From a virus, in IMG/VR virus record IMGVR_UViG_3300030106_007011, positions 1 through 43,056 of that record: a DNA stretch of 43,056 nucleotides, one strand, 5' to 3'. The notes below the pieces were generated by a model. It worked only from the letters and a program-made list of their open reading frames with translations, searched no databases and was not told the origin of the DNA. A program made the translations under genes and the position numbers. Below, one piece after another: positions 36,774-43,056 of this stretch; position 1 is the first letter of the stretch; each line of letters begins with the position of its first letter.

Positions 36774-37619
36774 CTATGCCTGTTTTGCACCTTGATACGC
36801 TGCGAATGCTCCTATTCCTGTTCCAACAGCTTGTGCTAACGGGCTTGTTGTTGGTGCAGTGCTTAATGTTAAACCTGACTGTGTTTTAGGTCCTGCAGCA
36901 TACAAGTTAGCTAAGAACTCAGCTCTTTGATAAGGTTCATAAGCTTGTTGTAATTGTGTAGCTCTTTGTGCATCTAATGCTTGTTGTGCTAATTGCCTTT
37001 GCACTCCACCAGCACCTAATAATTGTTGTAAGTCTGATTGAGCCATTTGTTGTTGACCTGCACCTAATTGACCTAATTGTTGACCAGCTAGAAGGCCAAG
37101 TCTTTGTTGATTTTGAGCAGCTCCTAATGCGCTTTGAAATCCTTGGGCTTGTGCTCTGCCTACTGCTTCTAATCTTCTTCTTTCCATTTCAGCTTGTTGC
37201 ACTCCCTCTCTTGCTCCACCAAAAGCACCAGCTCCTACAGCTTCTGCTGCTAATTGATTTCGACCCATCTGTGCTTGTCTATTTATTTCATCAATGACAA
37301 ATGATTGAAATGGATTAAAAAATTGAGAAATTTGTTGTTGTCCTGCAGGTGCTGCTGCCCCTAGTACTTGTGCAATACCTTGTTGAACTGTTGGTGCACC
37401 TACACCAGTTGTTCCGGCAGCCGTCAACCCTTGTTGTTCTAAAGCTGATAATGGTGCAACTTGAACATCTGGTAAATCAATTGGTTCTTGTGCAACCTGT
37501 CTAGCGATGTCCATTAACTCTAGTTTACGTTGTTCAATACCTGGTGCCTCTCTCACAAAAGAAGTTTGTGATGTAGGTGTTGATGGTGATCTAGATCCGC
37601 CTCCGCCAAAAAAACTCAT
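36774..37619 (-). CDS. Gln/Ala-rich internal virion protein candidate
   Basis: 281 residues with a GGGG/Ser/Pro N-terminus (MSFFGGGGSRSPSTPTSQTS), then QQISQFFNPFQSFVIDEINR, QLAAEAVGAGAFGGAREGVQ and a long Gln/Ala/Leu helix (about 150-245). The FNP...V.DEI...GAGAFGG.R pattern is familiar from podovirus internal or ejection proteins of marine phages. It is co-transcribed with the two giant virion proteins. No catalytic motif. Confidence 0.6.
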   Translation of the reverse strand: MSFFGGGGSRSPSTPTSQTSFVREAPGIEQRKLELMDIARQVAQEPIDLPDVQVAPLSALEQQGLTAAGTTGVGAPTVQQGIAQVLGAAAPAGQQQISQFFNPFQSFVIDEINRQAQMGRNQLAAEAVGAGAFGGAREGVQQAEMERRRLEAVGRAQAQGFQSALGAAQNQQRLGLLAGQQLGQLGAGQQQMAQSDLQQLLGAGGVQRQLAQQALDAQRATQLQQAYEPYQRAEFLANLYAAGPKTQSGLTLSTAPTTSPLAQAVGTGIGAFAAYQGAKQA

Positions 37620-37620
37620 A

Positions 37621-38079
37621 TTATATCCATTTCTCTAGTTGTACATGTTTCTTTTGCCATCCCCATTTTTTAGAAACTTTTTCCCAACCAGGTCTGGCCA
37701 TAATACTCATGCGTTTACATTTATTTAATTTTGCAAAACTAGTAACTTCTTTTACTAAATTATCTTCCCAAAGTTCTCTTCTTTTACCTGTACAAATTAT
37801 TATTTCATATTGTGCATAATTAGGAAGATCAGCTATTCTACCTACACAAACACCAAAAACTTTATTTTCTTCTTGCTCATCAGATCCAAACATAATCCAA
37901 CACTGTAATTTATCTTTTTGAAGTTCATCATAAAACCATTTGGAATCTGCATATTTACCTGAATAAGCCAACGCTTCAGAAACCATAAATTCCATTAATG
38001 GCCAAAATCTTTCTATATCTTTTGGCTCTATAGGAAGTATACTTACTAATGGTTTAATTTTTTTTTGTGCTGTCGCCAT
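37621..38079 (-). CDS. GNAT-like fold protein in the virion module
   Basis: 152 residues resembling a single GNAT domain: KDIERFWPLMEFMVSEALAY (helices 1-2), ELQKDKLQCWIMFGSDEQ and KVFGVCVGRIADLPNYAQYE (strands), LVKEVTSFAKLNKCKRMSIM (helix and strand) and PGWEKVSKKWGWQKKHVQLE. The acetyl-CoA loop (Q/RxxGxG/A) is not clear, so it may be a structural GNAT fold, as in the T7 gp13-type internal virion protein. Located among ejection-type genes, and its start overlaps the upstream gene by 26 bases. Confidence 0.6.
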   Translation of the reverse strand: MATAQKKIKPLVSILPIEPKDIERFWPLMEFMVSEALAYSGKYADSKWFYDELQKDKLQCWIMFGSDEQEENKVFGVCVGRIADLPNYAQYEIIICTGKRRELWEDNLVKEVTSFAKLNKCKRMSIMARPGWEKVSKKWGWQKKHVQLEKWI

Positions 38080-39016
38080 TTCTATCCTTTAATAAATCAA
38101 AGACACGTTTGTATCTTTTTTGTTGTTCATAAAAGTATATGGCACCTTTTTCCCTCATGTCCTTCATGCTATTTGGATTAGCACCTGCTATGATTCCAGC
38201 ACCTAATACTCCATCTGCTCTTGTTACAAACTCTCCATCTGCTAATTGAGCTAACATTGTATCCTCGTCTTTATCACCAACTCCTGCTCCATCTTCTACA
38301 TATCCACTGGCTCTAACATAATTGTTAGAATCATTTTCATCGTGAGTCATTTTTGATGGAAGGTAGTTTACACCACCTTCATTAAATTTTTTTATTTCTG
38401 CTATACCACCTTCTTTTAATCCTACTTTTTCAATTGCATATGGTCCTGATTGGAATCGACCTCTGTTAGCAGGATCAGCTTCAGGAATGTAAACTCCTGT
38501 ATATTCTTTTTCTTCACCTGTGATAGGATCTATATAACTATAACCTGGTCTTTCACTAGCCAACTTTGCGTAACCTATATTGTATGTTGGTTGATACATA
38601 TCTACAGGACCAGGATCAAAAGCACCACCTAAAAACATACTAGCAGCTAAAGCTGATGATACTCTTGCTGGGCTAAAGTCTTCACCTGATTTACCACCTT
38701 TTCTAAGAATGTCCGTAAAACTTCCTAAGCCTGTAAGTGGGTTAGTCGAAGCTTGAGTTGCTCCTCTAGTTGTTATTCCATATTCAGCAGGTCCTCTAAA
38801 TAATCCAGCTCCTTTTGTTGCAGTAGCAGCACTTGTGGCAGTTGCAGGATTTAAAAGTGATCCACCCATTGAACCCAATTGATAACCAGTAAAAGCTCCT
38901 CCAGCTGTACCAAGTAACCTTCCTAAACCAGTTGCTCCAGCATCTTTCGATGCCCTATAACCTTTATAACCCCCATAAAGTGTTGCACCAATTTTTAATA
39001 ATGTTATTGGATCCAT
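38054..39016 (-). CDS. Virion-module protein with conserved DGEFV C-terminal domain
   Basis: 320 residues: hydrophobic Gly/Ala/Leu N-terminus (about 1-65, GAFTGYQLGSMGGSLL), Thr/Ser-rich linker, and a conserved C-terminal domain (about 215-305) with SGYVEDGAGVGDKDEDTMLA, QLADGEFVTRADGVLGAGII and EKGAIYFYEQQKRYKRVFDL. The DGEFV segment recalls the LxPGEFV endings of tape-measure-like proteins. I recall this C-terminal block in many marine phages. Tail or ejection role likely, not shown. Confidence 0.55.
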   Translation of the reverse strand: MDPITLLKIGATLYGGYKGYRASKDAGATGLGRLLGTAGGAFTGYQLGSMGGSLLNPATATSAATATKGAGLFRGPAEYGITTRGATQASTNPLTGLGSFTDILRKGGKSGEDFSPARVSSALAASMFLGGAFDPGPVDMYQPTYNIGYAKLASERPGYSYIDPITGEEKEYTGVYIPEADPANRGRFQSGPYAIEKVGLKEGGIAEIKKFNEGGVNYLPSKMTHDENDSNNYVRASGYVEDGAGVGDKDEDTMLAQLADGEFVTRADGVLGAGIIAGANPNSMKDMREKGAIYFYEQQKRYKRVFDLLKDRNGDSTKKN

Positions 39017-39064
39017 TTGTTAAACATTCTCCTTTTAAGATCTTAAATATGAAATATTACCATT

Positions 39065-39898
39065 TTACTTGTTCAATATCAACTCATCGGCAAATCGTCC
39101 AAGATAAGTGAATTCACCAGTATGGCCTATATAATCGTTAATATAGCAATAACATTTGCCACCTATATTCTTCCATAACCGACAAAAAGCAAAGTCTTCT
39201 CCGGTGTACGTTTTTGTTTTTTCATCGTACCATGTATCAAAAAAGTTCCACATATTAGGTTTATCAACTAATTCACCATTAATGACAGTCTTTTGTATGA
39301 TAGATTTATTTGGATACTTCTCAATCATTTTATCAAAAACTGATCTTTTAATTAACATACATCCTGTGGGAGCATGTGTTACTTCAATTACACCATCTTT
39401 CATTGGCACATCTTTGTCATTTTCTACTTTAATAGGATATTGAAGAATGGCTTTTGATAATTGTGTTCTATTCTTAATTAATCCTGCTTGAGTTTTGTCA
39501 AATGCTCTTTCCCAGTTTGCAGTTTTTAATGCGTATGGGGCAGCTATCACGTCTATATTTTTATCTAGCATTTTAAAAATAGTTTCAGGCTCAACTGAAA
39601 TATCAGAATCTATAAATAAAAGGTGAGTTGCCTTTGAAGATAAAAAATCAGCCACACATAAATTTCTACCTTGAGTAACCAAAGATGATTTTATTAATTG
39701 AAACGTTGTGGCAATACCTTTTTTAATACACTTTTTTTGAATTTCAAGTAAGCATTGAGTATAATGTATACTAACATCACTATGGACAGGTGTTCCAATA
39801 TATAAATAAATTTTAGGTTTTATTAATTTATCTTTTTGTTCTTTCCACATTGGTTTTATTTTTTCTTCATGTGGAGGTTGTTGATCTATTCGTTGCAC
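39065..39898 (-). CDS. GT-A-fold glycosyltransferase
   Basis: 277 residues. IYLYIGTPVHSDVSIHYTQC starts the nucleotide-sugar domain, HLLFIDSDISVEPETIF carries the DxD motif (Asp97, Asp99), DVIAAPYA follows, and TYTGEDFAFCRLWKNIGG provides the catalytic ED pair (about 244-245). This is a GT2/GT-A-type transferase. The product would glycosylate a virion protein, the host surface or DNA; nothing shows which. It is followed directly by a GT-B enzyme gene upstream. Confidence 0.75.
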   Translation of the reverse strand: MQRIDQQPPHEEKIKPMWKEQKDKLIKPKIYLYIGTPVHSDVSIHYTQCLLEIQKKCIKKGIATTFQLIKSSLVTQGRNLCVADFLSSKATHLLFIDSDISVEPETIFKMLDKNIDVIAAPYALKTANWERAFDKTQAGLIKNRTQLSKAILQYPIKVENDKDVPMKDGVIEVTHAPTGCMLIKRSVFDKMIEKYPNKSIIQKTVINGELVDKPNMWNFFDTWYDEKTKTYTGEDFAFCRLWKNIGGKCYCYINDYIGHTGEFTYLGRFADELILNK

Positions 39899-40831
39899 TT
39901 ATAATCCTTTTATTTGTAAAGCCCCTTTTAAAAAATTACTCCACTCCATGCCTTTTTTTTCCCACGAGTAAAATCTTTTATAAAATTTTTGTTGCTCTTC
40001 AAGATGATCCTGTATAAAATCTTCATGCAAATATTGTGATGCAACTTGTATTGCTTCAGCGGTGTCTTTAGCCATAGTCTCGTAGTCTGCATTATAATTT
40101 ACATAAACAGGCCACTCAGCACATGTTTCATACAAAGCACCAAAATTATTTGTAATAACATGAACACCAGATGCCAACGCCTCAAGTGCAGATACACATG
40201 ATGTTTCTTCAAATGTGCTTGGATATACAAACATATCATAACTAGTCATTACTTCTCTAATATGCTCATTTGGTTTATATCCAATGTAATTTACATTTGG
40301 TAATGATTTTGCTTGTTCAAATAATGGGAGAAATTCACTGTCATGATGTTTTTGAAACTCACTTCCATAAATTAAAGTAGATGAATAAACGTCTAAAGTA
40401 ATTTTAGGATTAGTTATTTCTTGCATCGCTCTTAACAATACATTTAAACCTCTCCAAGGTGTACAGTGGTGTATTAATTTAATAGGGTCGCCTTTCTTAT
40501 AAATTTTTCTTTTTGGAAAATTATCAATACCATTTTTAATAACAACTGATCTATCTGTAGGAATATCAAAAAAATATCTAAACTTTTCATAATTCCAATG
40601 ACTGTTAAACACATACCAATCGTACTCTTCGTGTCTTGATTTATCTGAAAAAAAAGGTTGTAGATTTGGTTGATCCCAAGAATTTTTCTGCCAAAGCACG
40701 TTTAATTTATTTGGGTCTTTAGGAACCTTACCTGGTATAGAAGTGCATATTTGTACTTTATTTAAAATATCTTCGCTTACGTATTTTTTTAACAGCTCAT
40801 GCTGTATTTCAGTTGCGCCTCTAGGTTCCAT
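39899..40831 (-). CDS. GT4-type (GT-B) glycosyltransferase
   Basis: 310 residues. VVIKNGIDNF, KLIHHCTPWRGLNVLLRAMQ, and VNYIGYKPNEHIREVMTSYD lead to PSTFEETSCVSALEALASG, the EX7E signature (Glu209, Glu217) of GT4 enzymes that use nucleotide sugars with retention. The N-terminal acceptor domain is short (about 90 residues) compared with typical GT4 proteins of 370 or more. It abuts the GT-A gene by one base, forming a pair in the structural operon, so virion glycosylation is plausible. Confidence 0.75.
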   Translation of the reverse strand: MEPRGATEIQHELLKKYVSEDILNKVQICTSIPGKVPKDPNKLNVLWQKNSWDQPNLQPFFSDKSRHEEYDWYVFNSHWNYEKFRYFFDIPTDRSVVIKNGIDNFPKRKIYKKGDPIKLIHHCTPWRGLNVLLRAMQEITNPKITLDVYSSTLIYGSEFQKHHDSEFLPLFEQAKSLPNVNYIGYKPNEHIREVMTSYDMFVYPSTFEETSCVSALEALASGVHVITNNFGALYETCAEWPVYVNYNADYETMAKDTAEAIQVASQYLHEDFIQDHLEEQQKFYKRFYSWEKKGMEWSNFLKGALQIKGL

Positions 40832-41028
40832 TATTTTTTTGTTAATGCACCCATTATAAAATTTGGTACTTTGACCTCTAAATCTTGTCTTAAGTCCTCT
40901 TGCACTGTATCAGTGTTTGGATCTAAGACATCTGCATCAAACTCTTCTTTACTAGCATATATCTTACCAGTTCTTTTATTTTTAATTATTTCTTTTGCTT
41001 CAGCTTTAATTTTAGGTAGGTCAGTCAT
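40831..41028 (-). CDS. 65-residue conserved protein of unknown function
   Basis: ATG 41028 has an AAGGAAG ribosome site; the longer frame to 41142 is the shadow of the 42-codon gene. The peptide MTDLPKIKAEAKEIIKNKRT, then GKIYASKEEFDADVLDPNTD and VPNFIMGALTKK. The NK.TGK.Y.S..EF..DV.DPNTDT pattern recurs in marine phages as I remember it; function unknown. It is one base from the GT4 gene. Confidence 0.6.
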   Translation of the reverse strand: MTDLPKIKAEAKEIIKNKRTGKIYASKEEFDADVLDPNTDTVQEDLRQDLEVKVPNFIMGALTKK

Positions 41029-41029
41029 G

Positions 41030-41158
41030 TTATCTTCCTTGTCGATTGTATTTCTTATAACTTCTTTTTTCAGATTTTGAAAGTCTTTTTTTGTGACGGC
41101 CTGGACGTTTTCTAGGTTTTGGTCTTGGAACATAATGTACAAATTTTTGTCTAGCCAT
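41030..41158 (-). CDS. 42-residue basic protein (KFVHYVPRPKPRKRPGRHKK type)
   Basis: ATG 41158 to TAA 41030, overlapping the oxygenase end by 8 bases and stopping one base before the next start. More than 40% Lys/Arg. The start MARQKFVHYVPRPKPRKRPG, then RHKKRLSKSEKRSYKKY is a sequence I recognise from cyanophage and other marine phage genomes as a short conserved protein with no known function. Nucleic-acid binding is likely from composition. Confidence 0.65.
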   Translation of the reverse strand: MARQKFVHYVPRPKPRKRPGRHKKRLSKSEKRSYKKYNRQGR

Positions 41159-41714
41159 TTGAAAAGTCTATATTAAATGATATTGAGATTCTAGGTTTAT
41201 CTTCATAATGTGGTTCAACTAGATGCATAATATTTGAAGGAAACAAAATGAATTGATTTGCTTGTGGTTGAATATTATATCTTACAAATGCAAAGTTTTC
41301 TAAATATCTATCATTATCATTAAACTCTTCAGCAAGATTATTTTTCATAAAAACTAAATTACCATTTTCTTTAGGCACTTGTACGTAATATATGCCTGAA
41401 AAATTAGCTTTATGAATATGTGGTTTGTTAAAATCATATTTATTATTTTTGTTTATCCAAGCATAAATTTTCATATTAGTTTTATTTTTAAACTTGTAGT
41501 TGTCTCTTAATAAAACACCCGCTTGTTCTAACAAAGTATTTAAAACAAATGGACAATCTACGTGAGGTGTTTGGTAACTACCAATTGTTATGTCAGTATT
41601 TTTTTGTTTATGGTTTATATATTTTTCTAATAATTCAACAATTCTATTATCAAGTTGTGGATTTAATAGTTTAGTATGTAAAAAAGAATCCGAAAAAATT
41701 TCTGTTTTAGCCAT
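41151..41714 (-). CDS. 2OG-Fe(II) oxygenase-like protein (TIGR02466 type)
   Basis: 187 residues. KIYAWINKNNKYDFNKPHIH is the strand plus metal site (His99, His101), FSGIYYVQVP the core strand, LFPSNIMHLVEPHY the distal His164, and KPRISISFNID the Arg175. HxH and SG.YY place it with the oxygenase at 21029-21664 rather than the HxD types. Its location in the structural operon, between glycosyltransferases and small virion proteins, hints at modification of a virion protein or glycan (inference). Confidence 0.75.
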   Translation of the reverse strand: MAKTEIFSDSFLHTKLLNPQLDNRIVELLEKYINHKQKNTDITIGSYQTPHVDCPFVLNTLLEQAGVLLRDNYKFKNKTNMKIYAWINKNNKYDFNKPHIHKANFSGIYYVQVPKENGNLVFMKNNLAEEFNDNDRYLENFAFVRYNIQPQANQFILFPSNIMHLVEPHYEDKPRISISFNIDFSNG

Positions 41715-42048
41715 TCTCTTGTGATCTATCTATTTGTGCATAACTAATTATACCTTGAAGTTCATTACCAGTTCCAGCAGTCATTTTAAGAATATCATTT
41801 TCTTCTAAAACTAATGTTTGTGTAATTATATTTTCTACAGTATTAGCAGCTATTGCCTTTCTCCAAATCGCAAAAGTAGCTGAAGCTGAATTATCAGTAA
41901 CCTGAACAGATAAATTTACTGGTCCGGATGAACTATTATCTATCTGTATTTGTTTAATTAAACATCTTGCACCTGAAGGAGATGTAAGGACAGAGTTAGT
42001 GGCAGTGTCTGCTAAATTTATACCTGCATTTTTATATTGAATAGTCAT
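41707..42048 (-). CDS. Small beta-rich virion protein
   Basis: 113 residues: MTIQYKNAGINLADTATNSV, CLIKQIQIDNSSSGPVNLSV, TDNSASATFAIWRKAI, EDVLVLEE-like VLEENDILKMTAGTGN and ISYAQIDRSQENG. Short alternating strands indicate a beta sandwich, like phage tail-associated or capsid fibre decoration proteins. I recall the MTIQYKN...ISY..I.RSQENG frame from marine phage structural modules. Its ends overlap both neighbours by 4-8 bases. Confidence 0.6.
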   Translation of the reverse strand: MTIQYKNAGINLADTATNSVLTSPSGARCLIKQIQIDNSSSGPVNLSVQVTDNSASATFAIWRKAIAANTVENIITQTLVLEENDILKMTAGTGNELQGIISYAQIDRSQENG

Positions 42049-42209
42049 AATAAAAACCAGTTAAAAGTGTCTTGTTCATTTTTTAGTTCTTGTTGATAAG
42101 AAGTATTTAATTTATCTTGCATTGTTCGTAAAGACTGATTAATTTGTCTTTGATTCTCCTCTTGGTAATCACTTGAAGGTTCAGGAATAACTATGTCTAC
42201 CCTAGCCAT
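42045..42209 (-). CDS. 54-residue conserved virion-module protein
   Basis: Start ATG 42209 follows AGGTGG; the longer frame upstream is the shadow of the next gene. The peptide is MARVDIVIPEPSSDYQEENQ, RQINQSLRTMQDKLNTSYQQ and ELKNEQDTFNWFLL, a helical protein I know as a recurrent small neighbour of tail genes in marine phages. Function unknown. Confidence 0.6.
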   Translation of the reverse strand: MARVDIVIPEPSSDYQEENQRQINQSLRTMQDKLNTSYQQELKNEQDTFNWFLL

Positions 42210-42714
42210 ATTGACCACCTCTTTGTGCATCTTGATTTGCTGCTGCCATACCTGCAGGTGTTGAAGCACCAGGTCCATCAAAGTCACCTCTATCAATTGC
42301 TAATTGTAGTTGTTTAGTTGCACCTCTATTAGCTGCTTGATCTCTAGCTATTTTATCTCTCTTTGTTTGTTTATATGCATTATATTTACTTCGTATGCCT
42401 CCTGCTAAAGCTCCAATACCAACCGCAATAGGGTTTACACCTAAACCTAATCCAAAAACGTTTCCTAAATAATTTCCTAATCCTAAAACATTACCAAGTT
42501 GACTTATACCTAATTTTTTACCTGCATACTCAATAGCTCTATCTCTAATGATATTACCTAAAACTTTTTTTGGGTCAGGTATTTGAGTAGGAGGTGTAGG
42601 TAAAAAAGCATTAGATTCATTAATAGGTAAGATTGATGCAAATGGTTTTTCTTCAACTAACGGTGCTATACCTAATCTATCTTGATTATTCATTGGTAAA
42701 AAATCTTGTTCCAT
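42202..42714 (-). CDS. Gly/Leu/Ala-rich virion-module protein
   Basis: 170 residues. Pro/Glu-rich N-terminus, then IIRDRAIEYAGKKLGISQLG, a Gly/Leu repeat-like stretch with NVLGLGNYLGNVFGLGLGVN (about 82-103), AVGIGALAGGI, and a charged C-terminus ending GGQYG. The Gly-rich hydrophobic middle resembles membrane-active or ejection proteins. It shares its first base with the stop of the tail gene upstream. No family recognised. Confidence 0.5.
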   Translation of the reverse strand: MEQDFLPMNNQDRLGIAPLVEEKPFASILPINESNAFLPTPPTQIPDPKKVLGNIIRDRAIEYAGKKLGISQLGNVLGLGNYLGNVFGLGLGVNPIAVGIGALAGGIRSKYNAYKQTKRDKIARDQAANRGATKQLQLAIDRGDFDGPGASTPAGMAAANQDAQRGGQYG

Positions 42715-43056
42715 TATCCTCTCATTCCATCAGGTTGTACGTCTGCTCTAAACGTGCCGTATCTCCAACTTTGATCTGTAGATAAATTTTCTATTCTTAG
42801 ACTAGCAAATCTAGATCTTGCACGGGTGTTAACTTTATCAGTAGAACTATTTATTGTAAATGGTCCAAGGGGTGATGATGAACTACTATCTTGTGGGTAA
42901 TTTTTTAATTTTATTGTTACTTGAGCATCTCCTTGTATTTGTTTAAAGTCAGGGACAAATCTTCTCATACTCATAAAAAATTGACCATCACCTCCCACTG
43001 TTAAATCAAAATCACCTGATTGTATAAATGCCGGGATAGCTGTTTTATTACCCTCG
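42714..43056 (-). CDS. Tail adaptor/stabilisation-type virion protein, C-terminal end only
   Basis: The frame is open to the right edge, so the N-terminus is missing; 113 residues are visible. Beta-rich sequence: IQSGDFDLTVGGDGQFFMSM, FKQIQGDAQVTIKLKNY, then TRARSRFASLRIENLSTDQS and WRYGTFRADVQPDGMRG. The ending RxRxRxxSLRIE...WR.G..R.D.QPDG.R is one I know from the 'phage stabilisation'/tail tubular-type proteins of podoviruses and marine phages. It would form part of the tail or head-tail connection. Confidence 0.6.
   Translation of the reverse strand, partial: EGNKTAIPAFIQSGDFDLTVGGDGQFFMSMRRFVPDFKQIQGDAQVTIKLKNYPQDSSSSSPLGPFTINSSTDKVNTRARSRFASLRIENLSTDQSWRYGTFRADVQPDGMRG

Noticed and set aside
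41029-41142. N-terminal extension of the 65-residue gene
   Set aside because: This stretch is the 42-codon basic gene in another frame; ATG 41028 has its own ribosome site.
1-43056. Lysogeny module, diversity-generating retroelement or insertion sequence
   Set aside because: No integrase, reverse transcriptase, transposase, or paired terminal inverted repeats with target duplication were seen.

Overview
The window is one stretch of an AT-rich (about one third G+C by eye) tailed-phage genome. It looks like an uncultured marine phage of the kind that infects SAR11-like or other small-genome ocean bacteria. That assignment is inference: it rests on the base composition, very tight gene packing with ATGA/TGATG overlaps, a family A DNA polymerase with Leu at the '762' position, an AEP-type primase, DUF3310, several 2OG-Fe(II) oxygenases, and small basic proteins I know mainly from marine viral metagenomes. 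I see a large portal and large internal-virion-like proteins but no tail sheath or tape measure, so a podovirus-like particle is the best guess. No integrase, repressor cassette, tRNA, CRISPR array or insertion sequence is visible.

Layout. Positions 1-13052 (minus strand) are the head half of the late operon, read right to left: large terminase, Lys/Gly/Met-rich basic protein, polyvalent-protein-like protein, portal, a cluster of tiny basic proteins with a LAGLIDADG endonuclease wedged in, holin-like membrane protein, methyltransferase, GroES, scaffold, and the major capsid protein, which runs off the left edge. Positions 13156-20081 (minus) hold small, mostly unknown genes, a VRR-NUC nuclease, one oxygenase and the small terminase. 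This part carries several recognisable promoters, a G+C-rich repeat island (about 14.8-15.7 kb), an iteron-bearing intergenic region (17.7-18.15 kb) and a clear terminator (19.17 kb). Positions 20145-21915 are a short plus-strand island of small genes with one oxygenase. Positions 21948-31239 are the replication and recombination block: PolA, oxygenase, TM microprotein, DUF3310, SF1 helicase, AEP primase, a probable ssDNA-binding-type protein and a Cas4/RecB-like nuclease (minus), with a SNF2 ATPase on the plus strand. Positions 31249-43056 (minus) are the tail/ejection half of the late operon: a coiled-coil/TM lysis-accessory candidate, two very large virion proteins, a GNAT-like protein, two glycosyltransferases, another oxygenase, small virion proteins, and the C-terminal end of a tail-adaptor/stabilisation-type protein that runs off the right edge.

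The capsid gene exits at the left edge and a tail gene enters from the right edge, both in the same transcriptional direction. If the genome is circular or circularly permuted, the two edges are the flanks of one missing late-operon segment. Shared signals tie the early region together: five promoters place an ATCCCAT/ATGGGAT heptamer between -35 and -10, and two others carry AAGTCACA there. One of the heptamer promoters feeds a leader RNA that can fold into an apparent three-way junction. These signals, the repeat island with the nuclease whose C-terminus is built from it, and the homing endonuclease squeezed between two overlapping genes are the parts most worth a second look. No endolysin was found in the window.
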